Positions 33,720-42,590 of a DNA stretch of 64,000 nt are shown here, in pieces. The translations under genes and the position numbers were made by a program. The stretch comes from Oscillospiraceae bacterium (lineage in GTDB: Bacteria; Bacillota; Clostridia; Oscillospirales; Ruminococcaceae), in NCBI GenBank assembly GCA_022791315.1, contig JAAVYW010000008.1:1-64000 (forward strand). Direction: 5' to 3'. Position 1 is the stretch's first letter. Each line of letters starts with the position of its first letter. The notes beneath the pieces are model-generated. The model made no database searches and had not been told where the DNA came from. It saw nothing but the letters and a program-made list of their open reading frames with translations.

Positions 33720-34490
33720 TTACAGCTGCTTTTTGATGCGTTCCAGCGCGCCCTTTTCCAGGCGGGAAACCTGGGCCTGGGAGATACCGATTTCGGAGGC
33801 CACTTCCATCTGGGTTTTGCCGGCGAAGAAGCGCAGGCGCAGGATGTTTTTCTCCCGGTCGTTGAGGGCGGCGATGGCGTCTTTGATGGAGAGCTCCTCG
33901 ACCCAGCTGCTGTCGGATTCGCCGGAGCTCACCTGGTCCATGATATAGATGGTGTCGCCCCCGTCGGAGTAGACCGGCTCGTTGAGAGAGAGGGGTTCCA
34001 CAATGGATTCTAAGGCGATGACAACGGATTCCTTGGGCACGTCCAGTTCCTGGGCGATTTCGGTGACAGTGGGCTCCTTCAGGTTCTTGCCGGTGAGCTG
34101 TTCCTTGGCCTGCATGGCTTTATAGGCCAGGTCTTTGATGCTGCGGCTGACGCGCATGGCGCCGTTGTCCCGCAGGTAGCGGCGGATTTCGCCGATAATC
34201 ATGGGCACGGCATAGGTGGAGAAACGCACGCCGTGGGAGGTATCGAAGTTGTCAATGGACTTGATGAGGCCGATGCACCCCACTTGGAACAGGTCGTCCA
34301 GGTTTTCGCCCCGGCCGGTGAATTTCTGCACCACGCTGAGGACCAGCTTCAGGTTGCCACTGATGAGCTTTTCCCGGCAGCTCTGGTCTCCGGCCCGCAG
34401 GCGTTCCAGGTACTCCATCTTTTCTTTTTCCTTCAGCGTGGGCAGCTTTGTGGTGTTCACGCCGCAGATTTCCACTTTGTTATAGTACAT
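33720..34490 (-). CDS. sigG: RNA polymerase sigma factor SigG (late forespore)
   Basis: Directs late forespore transcription in endospore formers. The N-terminus YYNKVEICGVNTTKLPTL is characteristic of SigG. Region 2 (LKLVLSVVQKF, then DDLFQVGCIGLIKSIDNFD), region 3 and region 4 (LRFFAGKTQMEVASEIGISQ) follow, for 256 residues in all. I start at the ATG at 34490, with GGGGG 9 nt upstream. Unlike in Bacillus it is not beside spoIIGA-sigE here. Its presence is the best evidence for a sporulating lineage. Confidence 0.96.
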   Translation of the reverse strand: MYYNKVEICGVNTTKLPTLKEKEKMEYLERLRAGDQSCREKLISGNLKLVLSVVQKFTGRGENLDDLFQVGCIGLIKSIDNFDTSHGVRFSTYAVPMIIGEIRRYLRDNGAMRVSRSIKDLAYKAMQAKEQLTGKNLKEPTVTEIAQELDVPKESVVIALESIVEPLSLNEPVYSDGGDTIYIMDQVSSGESDSSWVEELSIKDAIAALNDREKNILRLRFFAGKTQMEVASEIGISQAQVSRLEKGALERIKKQL

Positions 34491-34621
34491 CCCTTTTTCC
34501 CCCAAACTGCCTGATGGAATCAGGCCATTTCACAGAAGGAGTATTGGTCCCGGCGGGGAGAATCATACAGGGAATACGCCTCCCAAATCTTTCCGCCAGA
34601 AATTGGCAGGCAATTTGCCTC

Positions 34622-34650
34622 TGGCAATTTCCCCGGAAATATGCTAAAAT
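34622..34650 (+). promoter_or_regulatory. Possible promoter upstream of nuclease-fold gene
   Basis: TGGCAA (34622-34627) and TAAAAT (34645-34650) are 17 bp apart. The 343-bp spacer 34491-34833 also has a GGCAATTTGCC palindrome next to this promoter, and should contain the sigG promoter on the other strand, which I could not identify with confidence. Confidence 0.45.
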
Positions 34651-34833
34651 GTGAAAAAAGGGGTGGAGGAGTTTGTAGAAACTGGAGGGGTTTCGTCGTT
34701 TTAACAGTGGAACGGCCTGGCTCCGGTTTGGGCTTTGTGAGGTTTTAAAACAGCGCGGCCTGCACGGGTGGGCCGGAATTCTAATTTAATATAGTGTCTG
34801 GGCTGGCTAGAAAGAGGAAAGGAGTGGTTTGCC

Positions 34834-35628
34834 TTGCCTGGGATAACTGTGGCTACATTTAATCTGAGAAAGGACGCGCGGCTTGACGGTGTGAACCGTT
34901 GGGCCAACCGGGAACCCCTGGTGCAGAGGATTATCCGCAAGAACCAAATCGATGTGCTGGGGGTGCAGGAGGTGCTGCCTGCCATGCGGCAGGACTTGGA
35001 GCGGGACTTGGCTGAATACGTGATGGTGGGGTTTGGGCGGGAGAAGGACTTGAGCAACGAGCACGCGGATATTCTGGCCAACCGGATGACCACCCAGCTC
35101 TTTTACTACACCACCTTTTGGCTCTCCCGGATTCCCTATGCCTTTGGCAGCAGGTTTATGCCCTCCCTGTTCCCCCGTATCTGCACGGTGGCAGAGGTGT
35201 ATTTGCAGGCATCCCGGCGGAAAATACGGGTGTTCAATACCCATTTGGACCATCTCAGCAGCTACATACGGCAAAAGGAGATTGGATGTATCCTGGAGCA
35301 TATCCGGCGCTTGCAGGAGGTGGAATACCTGCCCACCATTTTGATGGGGGATTTAAACGCCCTGCCCATGGGCCGCCTGATGACCCGCCTGCGGGAGTAC
35401 CGCATGGAGGGGCTGGGGCTGCGGGACGTGTATGCCGACCGCCATGGGTATAATTCCCGGACAAATACCTATCATAGCTTTAAGGGAAAGGCGGGCTGGC
35501 GGCACCTGGACTATATCTACGCCTCAGAGGAATTCAAAATCCAGGACTGTTTTATTGACCGCAGCAGCGAAAACGGCCGGTATCCCTCTGACCACTACCC
35601 TCTGGTGGCGAAGCTGGAGCTGGCCTAG
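34834..35628 (+). CDS. Endonuclease/exonuclease/phosphatase family protein
   Basis: Metal-dependent phosphoesterase fold, 264 residues, no signal peptide. Family motifs are visible: TFNLR near the N-terminus, VQEV (metal-binding Glu, about 45), NTHLDH (about 136-141), GDLNALP (about 170-176) and the C-terminal SDHYPL with the catalytic His. The best-fitting subgroup is the small bacterial EEP proteins; substrate (nucleic acid, inositol phosphate or lipid) is unknown. The start codon is TTG, preceded by AAAGGAG at the right distance. Confidence 0.82.
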   Translation: MPGITVATFNLRKDARLDGVNRWANREPLVQRIIRKNQIDVLGVQEVLPAMRQDLERDLAEYVMVGFGREKDLSNEHADILANRMTTQLFYYTTFWLSRIPYAFGSRFMPSLFPRICTVAEVYLQASRRKIRVFNTHLDHLSSYIRQKEIGCILEHIRRLQEVEYLPTILMGDLNALPMGRLMTRLREYRMEGLGLRDVYADRHGYNSRTNTYHSFKGKAGWRHLDYIYASEEFKIQDCFIDRSSENGRYPSDHYPLVAKLELA

Positions 35629-35658
35629 CCCTCATTTTGACACAGGGAGTTGATTTTT

Positions 35659-36570
35659 GTGAATCGGATTGGCATCATCGGCGGGGGGACAGCGGGCATG
35701 ACGGCCGCCATCTATGCGGTGCGGGGCGGCTGCCAGGCCACCGTGTTTGAGCAGGCCATGTTCGGCGGGCAGATTGTAAACACCGCCTCCATCGAAAACT
35801 ATCCCGGCCTCTACCAGGTCAGCGGCGCGGACTATGCCATGAAGCTCTATGAGCAGTGCGTGGCGCTGGGGGTGGAATTCCTCTTTTCCGGCGTCACGGC
35901 GGCCCGGTTGGAGGACCGGGAGAAGATACTGGAGAGCGGCGGGAAAGAGCACGCCTTTGATGCGGTTATCATCGCCAACGGGGCGCAGTACCGCAAGCTG
36001 GGCTGCCCGGGGGAGGAGCGGCTCACCGGCCACGGCGTCTCCTACTGCGCCACCTGCGACGGGGCCTTTTACAGGGGCAAGACCGCCTGCGTGGTAGGCG
36101 GGGGCAACACAGCCCTGGAGGATGCGCTCTTCCTCTCTGCCACCTGCAAAGAGGTCTACCTCATCCACCGCCGCCAGGAGTTCAGAGCCCACCAGGCCAC
36201 GGTGGAGGCGCTGAGGAAGCGGGAGAACGTCCATTTTATCCTGGACAGCGTGGTGGAGGAGATTCTGGGGGAAGACCACATGGAGAGCCTGGTGGTGAAA
36301 AACACCGTGACCGGGGAGGCCGTGAACCTGGAGGCCCAGGGCGTCTTTGTGGCTATCGGCGTGTCGCCGGACAACGGGCTCTTTAGCGGGCAGCTGGAAT
36401 TGGACGGCAGCGGCTACCTGAAGGCGGGGGAGGACTGCTGCACCAATCTCCCCGGCGTCTATGCCGCGGGGGATACCCGCAGCAAGCCCCTGCGCCAGCT
36501 GGTGACCGCTGCGGCCGACGGGGCGGCTGCTGCAGTTTCGGCGGCAGCCTATTTGCAGCTGCGGGAATAA
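35659..36570 (+). CDS. trxB: Thioredoxin reductase-like flavoprotein
   Basis: NAD(P)H-dependent disulfide reductase with FAD. The 303-residue sequence has the FAD loop GIIGGGTAGMTAA (5-17), the redox-active CATC at 130-133 in SYCATCDGAFY, the NADPH loop VVGGGNTALE and the FAD-binding YAAGDTR near the C-terminus. I choose GTG at 35659 because GGGAG lies 9 nt upstream. No thioredoxin gene is nearby. A strong terminator follows. Confidence 0.9.
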   Translation: MNRIGIIGGGTAGMTAAIYAVRGGCQATVFEQAMFGGQIVNTASIENYPGLYQVSGADYAMKLYEQCVALGVEFLFSGVTAARLEDREKILESGGKEHAFDAVIIANGAQYRKLGCPGEERLTGHGVSYCATCDGAFYRGKTACVVGGGNTALEDALFLSATCKEVYLIHRRQEFRAHQATVEALRKRENVHFILDSVVEEILGEDHMESLVVKNTVTGEAVNLEAQGVFVAIGVSPDNGLFSGQLELDGSGYLKAGEDCCTNLPGVYAAGDTRSKPLRQLVTAAADGAAAAVSAAAYLQLRE

Positions 36571-36599
36571 ACTGGGGAATCTTGGTGTTGGGCAGGGCG

Positions 36600-36635
36600 G
36601 GAGCCCCGGCGCGAAAGGCGCCGGGGCTCCTTTTT
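36600..36635 (+). terminator. Terminator of trxB
   Basis: GGAGCCCCGGCGC (36600-36612) pairs with 36618-36630 around GAAAG, with a T5 tail. Confidence 0.93.
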
Positions 36636-36764
36636 GCCGGGCGGCGCTTTGGGGCCTGAATGACGGAAGAATGGTATAGCTTGTTCACAATAGACGGAAA
36701 AGCCGGGGAAAAAGGAGGAAAAATACGTCATTCTCTCGATTTTTGCAGGAAGATAAAAAATATC

Positions 36765-36793
36765 TTGCAAATTTTCTGTAAAAGAGTTAGAAT
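36765..36793 (+). promoter_or_regulatory. Promoter of aminotransferase gene
   Basis: TTGCAA (36765-36770) and TAGAAT (36788-36793) are 17 bp apart. An AAGATA/TATCTT inverted repeat overlaps the -35 element. Confidence 0.6.
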
Positions 36794-36847
36794 GAGAGGC
36801 ACAGGAGAAAATCGGACAATGTTTTGGAGCATGGGAGGAACAGCGGA

Positions 36848-38125
36848 ATGAGTGCATATGCCGAGATGAGCAGGGAAGAGCTGGAAAAGGTTTATGAAGG
36901 GCTGCGGGGGGAGTTTGAGGCGGTGAAGGCCCAGGGGCTCAACCTGGATATGTCCAGGGGCAAGCCCTCCATGGAGCAGCTGGACTTATCCTCTGGGCTG
37001 CTGGACGCGGTGAGCAGCCGGGACTACATTGACGAGGAGGAGCAGGTGGATGTGCGCAATTACGGCGTGCTGGCCGGCCTGCACCGGGCCAGGGAGCTCT
37101 TTTCCCCCATCTTTGACCTGCCGGCGGACCAGGTGGTAATTGGGGGCAACTCCAGCCTGAACCTGATGTATGACATGGTGGAGAAGGCCATTGTACACGG
37201 GGTATACGGGGCCAGCAGGCCCTGGGGTTCCTATGGCAAAATCAAGTTCCTCTGCCCGGTGCCGGGCTATGACCGGCACTTTGCCATCACCCAGCACTTT
37301 GGGATGGAGATGATTCCCATCCCCATGGACCAAAACGGCCCGGATATGGATTTGGTGGAACAGCTGGTGGAGGGCGACCACTTTGTGAAGGGCATCTGGT
37401 GCGTGCCCAAATACTCCAACCCCACCGGCATCACCTATTCCGACGAAGTGGTGCGCCGCATTGCCGCCTTGAAGCCCAAGGCAGATGATTTCCGCATCTT
37501 CTGGGACAACGCCTACTGTATCCACGAATTTGAGGAGGAGGGGGACACCCTCAGTAGCATTATGGCCTATGCCAGGGAATACGGCACGGAGGACCTGGTG
37601 TATCTCTTTGCCTCCACCTCCAAGGTGACGTTCCCCGGCTCGGGGATTGCGGCCTTTGGCGGCTCTAAGAGCAACGTGGACTACATGCTCTCCCTGCTGG
37701 GCACCCAGACCATTGGCTATGACAAAATCAACCAGCTGCGGCACATCCGCTTTTTGCGGGACTACGACGGGATGCGGGAGCACATGAAAAAGCACGCCGC
37801 CCTCATTGCCCCCAGGTTCCACCTGGTGCTGGACACCCTGCGCCGGGAGCTGACGGGCCTGGCGGAGTGGACCGAACCCAAGGGAGGCTACTTTGTGGCG
37901 GTGGATGTGCCCGAGGGCTGCGCAAAGCGCACTGTGGCCCTGTGCAAAGAGGCGGGGGTTGTGCTCACCGGGGCAGGGGCCACTTACCCCTACGGCAGCG
38001 ACCCCGCTGACCGCAATATCCGCATCGCCCCCACCTATCCCACCTTGGAGGAGCTGGGGCAGGCAATTCGGCTCTTTTGCCTCTGTGCCAAGCTGGCTGC
38101 GGCGGAGAAGATGCTGGGGAAATAG
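36848..38125 (+). CDS. Aspartate aminotransferase, subgroup 1c type
   Basis: PLP-dependent enzyme of 425 residues of the family (PF12897) found in Corynebacterium and Clostridia. It transfers the amino group between aspartate and 2-oxoglutarate. Visible features: DMSRGKPSMEQLDLS at the N-terminus, PKYSNPTGITY with the substrate-side Asn, DNAYCIHEF, and the PLP lysine K259 in ASTSKVTFPGSG. The ATG at 36848 has GGGAGG 9 nt upstream. Confidence 0.88.
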   Translation: MSAYAEMSREELEKVYEGLRGEFEAVKAQGLNLDMSRGKPSMEQLDLSSGLLDAVSSRDYIDEEEQVDVRNYGVLAGLHRARELFSPIFDLPADQVVIGGNSSLNLMYDMVEKAIVHGVYGASRPWGSYGKIKFLCPVPGYDRHFAITQHFGMEMIPIPMDQNGPDMDLVEQLVEGDHFVKGIWCVPKYSNPTGITYSDEVVRRIAALKPKADDFRIFWDNAYCIHEFEEEGDTLSSIMAYAREYGTEDLVYLFASTSKVTFPGSGIAAFGGSKSNVDYMLSLLGTQTIGYDKINQLRHIRFLRDYDGMREHMKKHAALIAPRFHLVLDTLRRELTGLAEWTEPKGGYFVAVDVPEGCAKRTVALCKEAGVVLTGAGATYPYGSDPADRNIRIAPTYPTLEELGQAIRLFCLCAKLAAAEKMLGK

Positions 38126-38126
38126 C

Positions 38127-38180
38127 AGGCCGAGGCCAGGCTACTGGTTTGGCCTTTATGCCAAGGGGCAAAACCCCTAA
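38127..38180 (+). repeat. Short multi-hairpin element R4
   Basis: AGGCCA (38133-38138) pairs with TGGCCT (38150-38155), and AGGGG (38164-38168) pairs with CCCCT (38174-38178) around CAAAA. The first module matches R3; the second resembles the GGGGCAAAAGCCC hairpin in R1. It starts right after the aminotransferase stop codon. Confidence 0.5.
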
Positions 38181-38197
38181 AAATATGACAAAAAATG

Positions 38198-38237
38198 AAA
38201 ATACTGCCTTGAAGTGCTTTTCAAAGGCAGTATTTTT
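38198..38237 (+). terminator. Terminator before purB
   Basis: AATACTGCCTT pairs with AAGGCAGTATT with one bulge, followed by a T-run. It ends the aminotransferase transcript. Confidence 0.8.
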
Positions 38238-38347
38238 TGTTATACTAATGTCCGGAATTCAGATGTTGCGACAATGCGTATTCCTGTGCCCTATGCCAAT
38301 ACGCATTTGTGCGAAGAGGGAATTTGTCTCTGGACTTTGGAGAAAGG

Positions 38348-39796
38348 ATGGTCGAGCCAAAAATGAGCAACAGCTATATCAGCCCATTCAGCACGCGGTA
38401 TGCCAGCAAGGAGATGCAGGAGGTCTTTTCCAACGACCGGAAGTTCCGGACTTGGAGAAAGCTCTGGATTGCCCTGGCTAAGGCCGAGCGGGAGCTGGGG
38501 CTGGACATTACGGAGGAGCAAATCCGGGAGCTGGAGGCGCACGCCGAAGACATCAACTACGACGTGGCCGAGGCCAGGGAACGGGAGGTGCGCCACGATG
38601 TGATGGCCCATGTCTACGCCTACGGGGTGCAGTGCCCGAAGGCCAAGGGCATCATCCACCTGGGGGCCACCTCCTGCTATGTGGGGGACAACACCGATGT
38701 GATTTTGATGCGGGACGCCCTGCGCATTGTGCGCCGTAAGCTCGTCAACGTCATCGCCCTGCTCTCGGAGTTCGCCATGAAATACCGGGACATGCCTGCG
38801 CTGGCCTATACCCATCTCCAACCCGCCCAGCTCACCACTGTGGGCAAGCGGGCCACCCTTTGGGCCTATGAATTTTTGCAGGACTTGGAGGAAATCGACC
38901 ATCGGCTGGGCACCTTAAAACTGCTGGGCTGCAAGGGGACCACCGGCACCCAGGCCAGCTTTGTGGAGCTCTTTGCCGGGGATGAGGGGAAAATCCGCCG
39001 GATGGAGGAATTGATTGCCCAGGAAATGGGGTTCCCCGGCAGGGTGGTGCCGGTGTCGGGCCAGACCTATTCCCGGAAAGTGGACTACTTTGTCCTGGCG
39101 GCGCTGGGGGGCTTTGCCCAGAGCGCCAGCAAATTCTCCACCGACCTGCGGCTGCTGCAAAATTTCAAGGAGATGGAGGAGCCCTTTGAAAAGCACCAGA
39201 TTGGCTCCTCGGCCATGCCCTACAAGCGCAACCCCATGCGCAGCGAGCGCATCACCTCCCTGGCCCGGTATGTGATGGTGGACACATTAAACCCTGCCTT
39301 CACCAGCGCCACCCAGTGGTTTGAGCGCACCCTGGACGACTCGGCCAACAAGCGTATCAGCGTGGCCGAGGGCTTCTTGGCGGTGGACTCCATCCTCAAC
39401 ATCCTGTTAAACGTGTGCGACGGGCTGGTGGTGTATCCTAAGGTGGTCCGCCAGCGGGTGATGAAGGAGCTGCCCTTTATGGCCACTGAAAATATCATGA
39501 TGAAGGCCGTGAAAAAGGGGGGCGACCGGCAGCAGCTCCACGAGCGGCTGCGGGAGCACTCCATGGCCGCCGCCCGCAATGTGAAGGAGGAGGGCCTGGA
39601 AAACGACCTCATCGACCGCATCTGCGCCGACCCGGCCTTTGGGCTGGACAGGGAGGAGCTGGACGCCCTAATGTCCCCCGAGCTCTTCACCGGCCGCAGC
39701 GCCAGCCAAGTGGTGGAGTTTGTAGAGGGGCTGGTGCGCCCTGTGCTGGAAGAAAACAGGGAGATTTTGGGGGAGCGGGCCCAGCTCTCTGTGTAG
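38348..39796 (+). CDS. purB: Adenylosuccinate lyase
   Basis: Catalyses two steps of purine synthesis: release of fumarate from SAICAR and from adenylosuccinate. The protein has about 480 residues and is of the longer type whose N-terminus reads YISPFSTRYASKEM. The fumarase/aspartase superfamily signature SSAMPYKRNPMRSE (about 289-302) and THLQPAQLTT are clear. The ATG at 38348 has GGAG very close; the ATG at 38363 (MSNSY) matches homologues better and may be the real start. No other pur genes are nearby. Confidence 0.95.
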   Translation: MVEPKMSNSYISPFSTRYASKEMQEVFSNDRKFRTWRKLWIALAKAERELGLDITEEQIRELEAHAEDINYDVAEAREREVRHDVMAHVYAYGVQCPKAKGIIHLGATSCYVGDNTDVILMRDALRIVRRKLVNVIALLSEFAMKYRDMPALAYTHLQPAQLTTVGKRATLWAYEFLQDLEEIDHRLGTLKLLGCKGTTGTQASFVELFAGDEGKIRRMEELIAQEMGFPGRVVPVSGQTYSRKVDYFVLAALGGFAQSASKFSTDLRLLQNFKEMEEPFEKHQIGSSAMPYKRNPMRSERITSLARYVMVDTLNPAFTSATQWFERTLDDSANKRISVAEGFLAVDSILNILLNVCDGLVVYPKVVRQRVMKELPFMATENIMMKAVKKGGDRQQLHERLREHSMAAARNVKEEGLENDLIDRICADPAFGLDREELDALMSPELFTGRSASQVVEFVEGLVRPVLEENREILGERAQLSV

Positions 39797-39907
39797 CTTT
39801 GCTTGGAAAAAGGGCCTTTGCCCGCTGATTTTTTGAGGGTTCCCTCTTAAAATCGCAAGAAAATCCCGGTTTTTTGACAGATTTGCCAGAATTTGGCAGG
39901 ATTTTCA

Positions 39908-39936
39908 TTGACTTTTGCGGGTAAAAAACATATAAT
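39908..39936 (+). promoter_or_regulatory. Promoter of secDF operon
   Basis: TTGACT (39908-39913) and a perfect TATAAT (39931-39936) are 17 bp apart. The 314-bp gap 39797-40110 holds this promoter, a short GCCA/TGGC hairpin just upstream and a 170-nt leader with no recognisable feature. Confidence 0.8.
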
Positions 39937-40110
39937 TGTTTCAGGCTGTCAAAAAATCCGGTCTCCTGCACCGGCTCGCTTTGGCCCAGAGCAGGCGGGG
40001 GACAGGGGAGCAAATGACAGATGCGTGAAGCGTTTTCTCTTTGCCGGGGGTTCCAGGGCCTTCCGGCAAATTGCAGCGTGATTCTAAAGAGCATTGGAGG
40101 ACTAAGACCT

Positions 40111-41505
40111 ATGAAGAAAGTAGGCAAGCCAGTATTTTTTATCGTGGCTGTGCTGATTGCCCTGCTGACCTATACCGCGTTTTTCGGTATCAGCACCAGC
40201 TTTGGGGACAACACCACGACGATTATCAAGGGTGCCGACCAAATCCGATGGGGCATTGATATCCGCGGCGGCGTGGATGTGACCTTTACCCCGCCGGAGG
40301 GGGTGGACGCCACGGACGAGCAGATGTCTGCCGCCCAGGCCATTATTGAGCAGCGGCTGGTGTCCCAGAACATCACCGACAGCGAGGTGTACACCGATTT
40401 CCAGAAAGACCGGGTTATCGTGCGCTTCCCCTGGAAGGAAGACGAGGTGGACTTCAACCCCGAGCAGGCCATCAAGGAGCTGGGGGAGACTGCCCTGCTC
40501 ACCTTCCGGGAGGGCATTGAGCTGGACGCGGACGGGATGCCCACCGGCGTTACAGCGGAGAACATCATCCTCACCGGCGCGGACGTGAAGGAGGCCCGGG
40601 TGGCCTTTGACCAGCAGACCGGCGAGGCCCTGGTGCAGCTGGAGCTGAACGACTCGGGCAAGGCCTCCTTTGCCGAGGCCACGCGGAAGCTCTATCCCAG
40701 CAAGGGGGTTATCTCCATCTGGATGGACGACACGGTCATCAGCTATCCCACGGTCAATGCGGAGATTTCCGACGGCAGCGCCGTGATTCAGGGTTCCTTT
40801 ACCGCGGATTCCGCCAAGGCCCTGGCCGACCGCATCAACGCCGGCGCGCTGCCCTTTAAGCTGGAGACCCAGAACTACAACTCCATTGACCCCACCTTGG
40901 GCGCAGGGGCTAAGGACGCCATGGTTCTGGCGGGCTTCATTGCCTTTGCCCTTATCTCGGTGTATATGATTGTCATCTACCGCATCCAGGGCGTGGTGGC
41001 GGTGATTGCGCTGGTGGGCCAGGCGGCGGGCATGATTGCCGCTATCACCGGCTATTTCCCCGTGTTCCCCTCCTTTACCCTGACACTGCCCGGTATTGCG
41101 GGTATCATCCTCTCTATCGGTATCGGCGTGGATGCCAACGTGCTCACTGCCGAGCGGGTGCGGGAGGAGCTGCGCCTGGGCAAGACGGTGCAGGGCTCCA
41201 TTGAGGTGGGCTTTAAGCGGGGCTTTACCGCTATCCTGGACAGTAACCTCACCGTGATTTTGGTGGCGATTATCCTCATGGGCGCCTTTGGGCCGCCCTC
41301 CAGCATCATGGCTACGATTTACAACAAGATTTTCTTCTTCTTTGGTTCGGCCACCACAGGTTCGGTGTACTCCTTCGGCTATACGCTGCTGGTGGGTATT
41401 ATCCTCAACTTTATCTTCGGCGTCACCGCTTCCCGGCTGATGCTGCGCTCCCTCACAAACTTCAAGGCCTTGGGCAAGCCTGCGTTATTTGGAGGTGTGA
41501 AATAA
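40111..41505 (+). CDS. secD: Protein translocase subunit SecD
   Basis: Membrane subunit that uses proton motive force to assist SecYEG-driven export. The 464-residue protein has one N-terminal transmembrane helix, the large P1 periplasmic-type domain beginning with the family IRWGIDIRGGVDV, and five C-terminal helices including the SIGIGVDANVLTAERVREE signature. GGAGG lies 10 nt before the ATG. secF starts right after its stop codon. Confidence 0.96.
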   Translation: MKKVGKPVFFIVAVLIALLTYTAFFGISTSFGDNTTTIIKGADQIRWGIDIRGGVDVTFTPPEGVDATDEQMSAAQAIIEQRLVSQNITDSEVYTDFQKDRVIVRFPWKEDEVDFNPEQAIKELGETALLTFREGIELDADGMPTGVTAENIILTGADVKEARVAFDQQTGEALVQLELNDSGKASFAEATRKLYPSKGVISIWMDDTVISYPTVNAEISDGSAVIQGSFTADSAKALADRINAGALPFKLETQNYNSIDPTLGAGAKDAMVLAGFIAFALISVYMIVIYRIQGVVAVIALVGQAAGMIAAITGYFPVFPSFTLTLPGIAGIILSIGIGVDANVLTAERVREELRLGKTVQGSIEVGFKRGFTAILDSNLTVILVAIILMGAFGPPSSIMATIYNKIFFFFGSATTGSVYSFGYTLLVGIILNFIFGVTASRLMLRSLTNFKALGKPALFGGVK

Positions 41506-42438
41506 ATGTTTCAGAAGACCATTGACTTTGTAGGCAAGAAAAAGCTCTTCTTCTCCATCTCCATCGCCCTGGTTGTGATTACCCTCATCGCCTCCTTTGT
41601 TATGGGGGTGCGGGTGGACATTGAATTCAGCGGCGGCGCAATCCTCACCTATTCCTATGAGGGCACCGTGGAGCGGGCTGACGTGGAGAAGACAGTGGAG
41701 AGCGCCCTGGGAGAGCAGGTCAACGTACAGATGTCGAAGGACGTGCAGACCGGCGGCAGCAATGTGACTATCTCTATCGCCCAGCACGGCATCTCGGCCG
41801 AGGACCACGACGCCCTGACCCAGGCGCTGCGCAGCGCCTATCCCGACAGCAACTTCGAGAGCGCCCAAATCAGCAATGTGGACGCCACCATTGGGCAGGA
41901 GTTCTTTGTCAAGGCGCTGCTGGCCGTGGCGCTGGCGGCGGTGCTGATGATTGTGTATATCGCCCTGCGCTTTAAGAGAATCGGCGGCTGGACAGCAGGT
42001 GTCACCGCAGTGCTGGCGCTGGTGCACGACATGTTCTTTGTCTATGCGGCCACTCTGTTCTGCGGGTTTTCCATCAGCTCCAACTTTATGGCTGTCATCT
42101 TGGCTATCTTGGGCTACTCCATCAACAACACCATCGTCATCTATGACCGGGTGCGGGAAAACCGGCGTCTCCATCCCGGGGAATCCCTGGCGGAGGTGGT
42201 AAACATCAGCATCACCCAGAGCCTGACCCGTGCGGTACACACCACTGTCACCACTGTGACAGCGTTGGCGGTTATCTGCATTGTGGCGCTGGCCTGCGGG
42301 GTGAGCTCCATCCTCTCCTTTGCCTTCCCCATGATTGTGGGGATGCTGGCGGGTGTGTTCTCCTCCCTGTGCATTGTTGGGCCCCTGTGGGTCACTTGGG
42401 AAAACTACCGCGCAGCGAAAAAGGCGGAGCAGAAGTAA
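41506..42438 (+). CDS. secF: Protein translocase subunit SecF
   Basis: Partner of SecD, 310 residues, six transmembrane helices. The N-terminal helix is followed by RVDIEFSGGAILTYS, and the C-terminal part has LGYSINNTIVIYDRVREN. The ATG follows the secD TAA without a gap, and the ribosome-binding site GGAGGTG lies within the end of secD, so translation is coupled. Confidence 0.96.
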   Translation: MFQKTIDFVGKKKLFFSISIALVVITLIASFVMGVRVDIEFSGGAILTYSYEGTVERADVEKTVESALGEQVNVQMSKDVQTGGSNVTISIAQHGISAEDHDALTQALRSAYPDSNFESAQISNVDATIGQEFFVKALLAVALAAVLMIVYIALRFKRIGGWTAGVTAVLALVHDMFFVYAATLFCGFSISSNFMAVILAILGYSINNTIVIYDRVRENRRLHPGESLAEVVNISITQSLTRAVHTTVTTVTALAVICIVALACGVSSILSFAFPMIVGMLAGVFSSLCIVGPLWVTWENYRAAKKAEQK

Positions 42439-42457
42439 TTCCCCATGGCGCAAAGAA

Positions 42458-42492
42458 GCCGCCTTTTCCCGGGATGCCCGGGAAAAGGCGGC
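42458..42492. repeat. 16-bp perfect hairpin with 3-nt loop after secF
   Basis: GCCGCCTTTTCCCGGG (42458-42473) pairs with 42477-42492 around ATG. There is no T-run on the plus side, so it is a transcript-end stabiliser or pause rather than a classical terminator. Confidence 0.7.
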
Positions 42493-42523
42493 GGATGATA
42501 CCATTGATACGACGTTTTATTTC

Positions 42524-42557
42524 GTCCGGTTCCGGGTGCGCCTGGGACCGGACTTTT
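42524..42557 (+). terminator. Terminator-like hairpin upstream of MATE gene
   Basis: GTCCGGTTCC (42524-42533) pairs with 42544-42553 with one G-T pair and is followed by TTTT. It ends secDF transcription or attenuates the MATE gene 34 bp downstream. Confidence 0.6.
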
Positions 42558-42590
42558 CTCACGGACAAGGCATAGTTAGGAGGACAGACG

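Noticed and set aside
34491..34700. Forespore-type promoter for sigG
   Set aside because: A GCATA occurs on the minus strand, but no matching -10 element lies at 14-16 bp distance.
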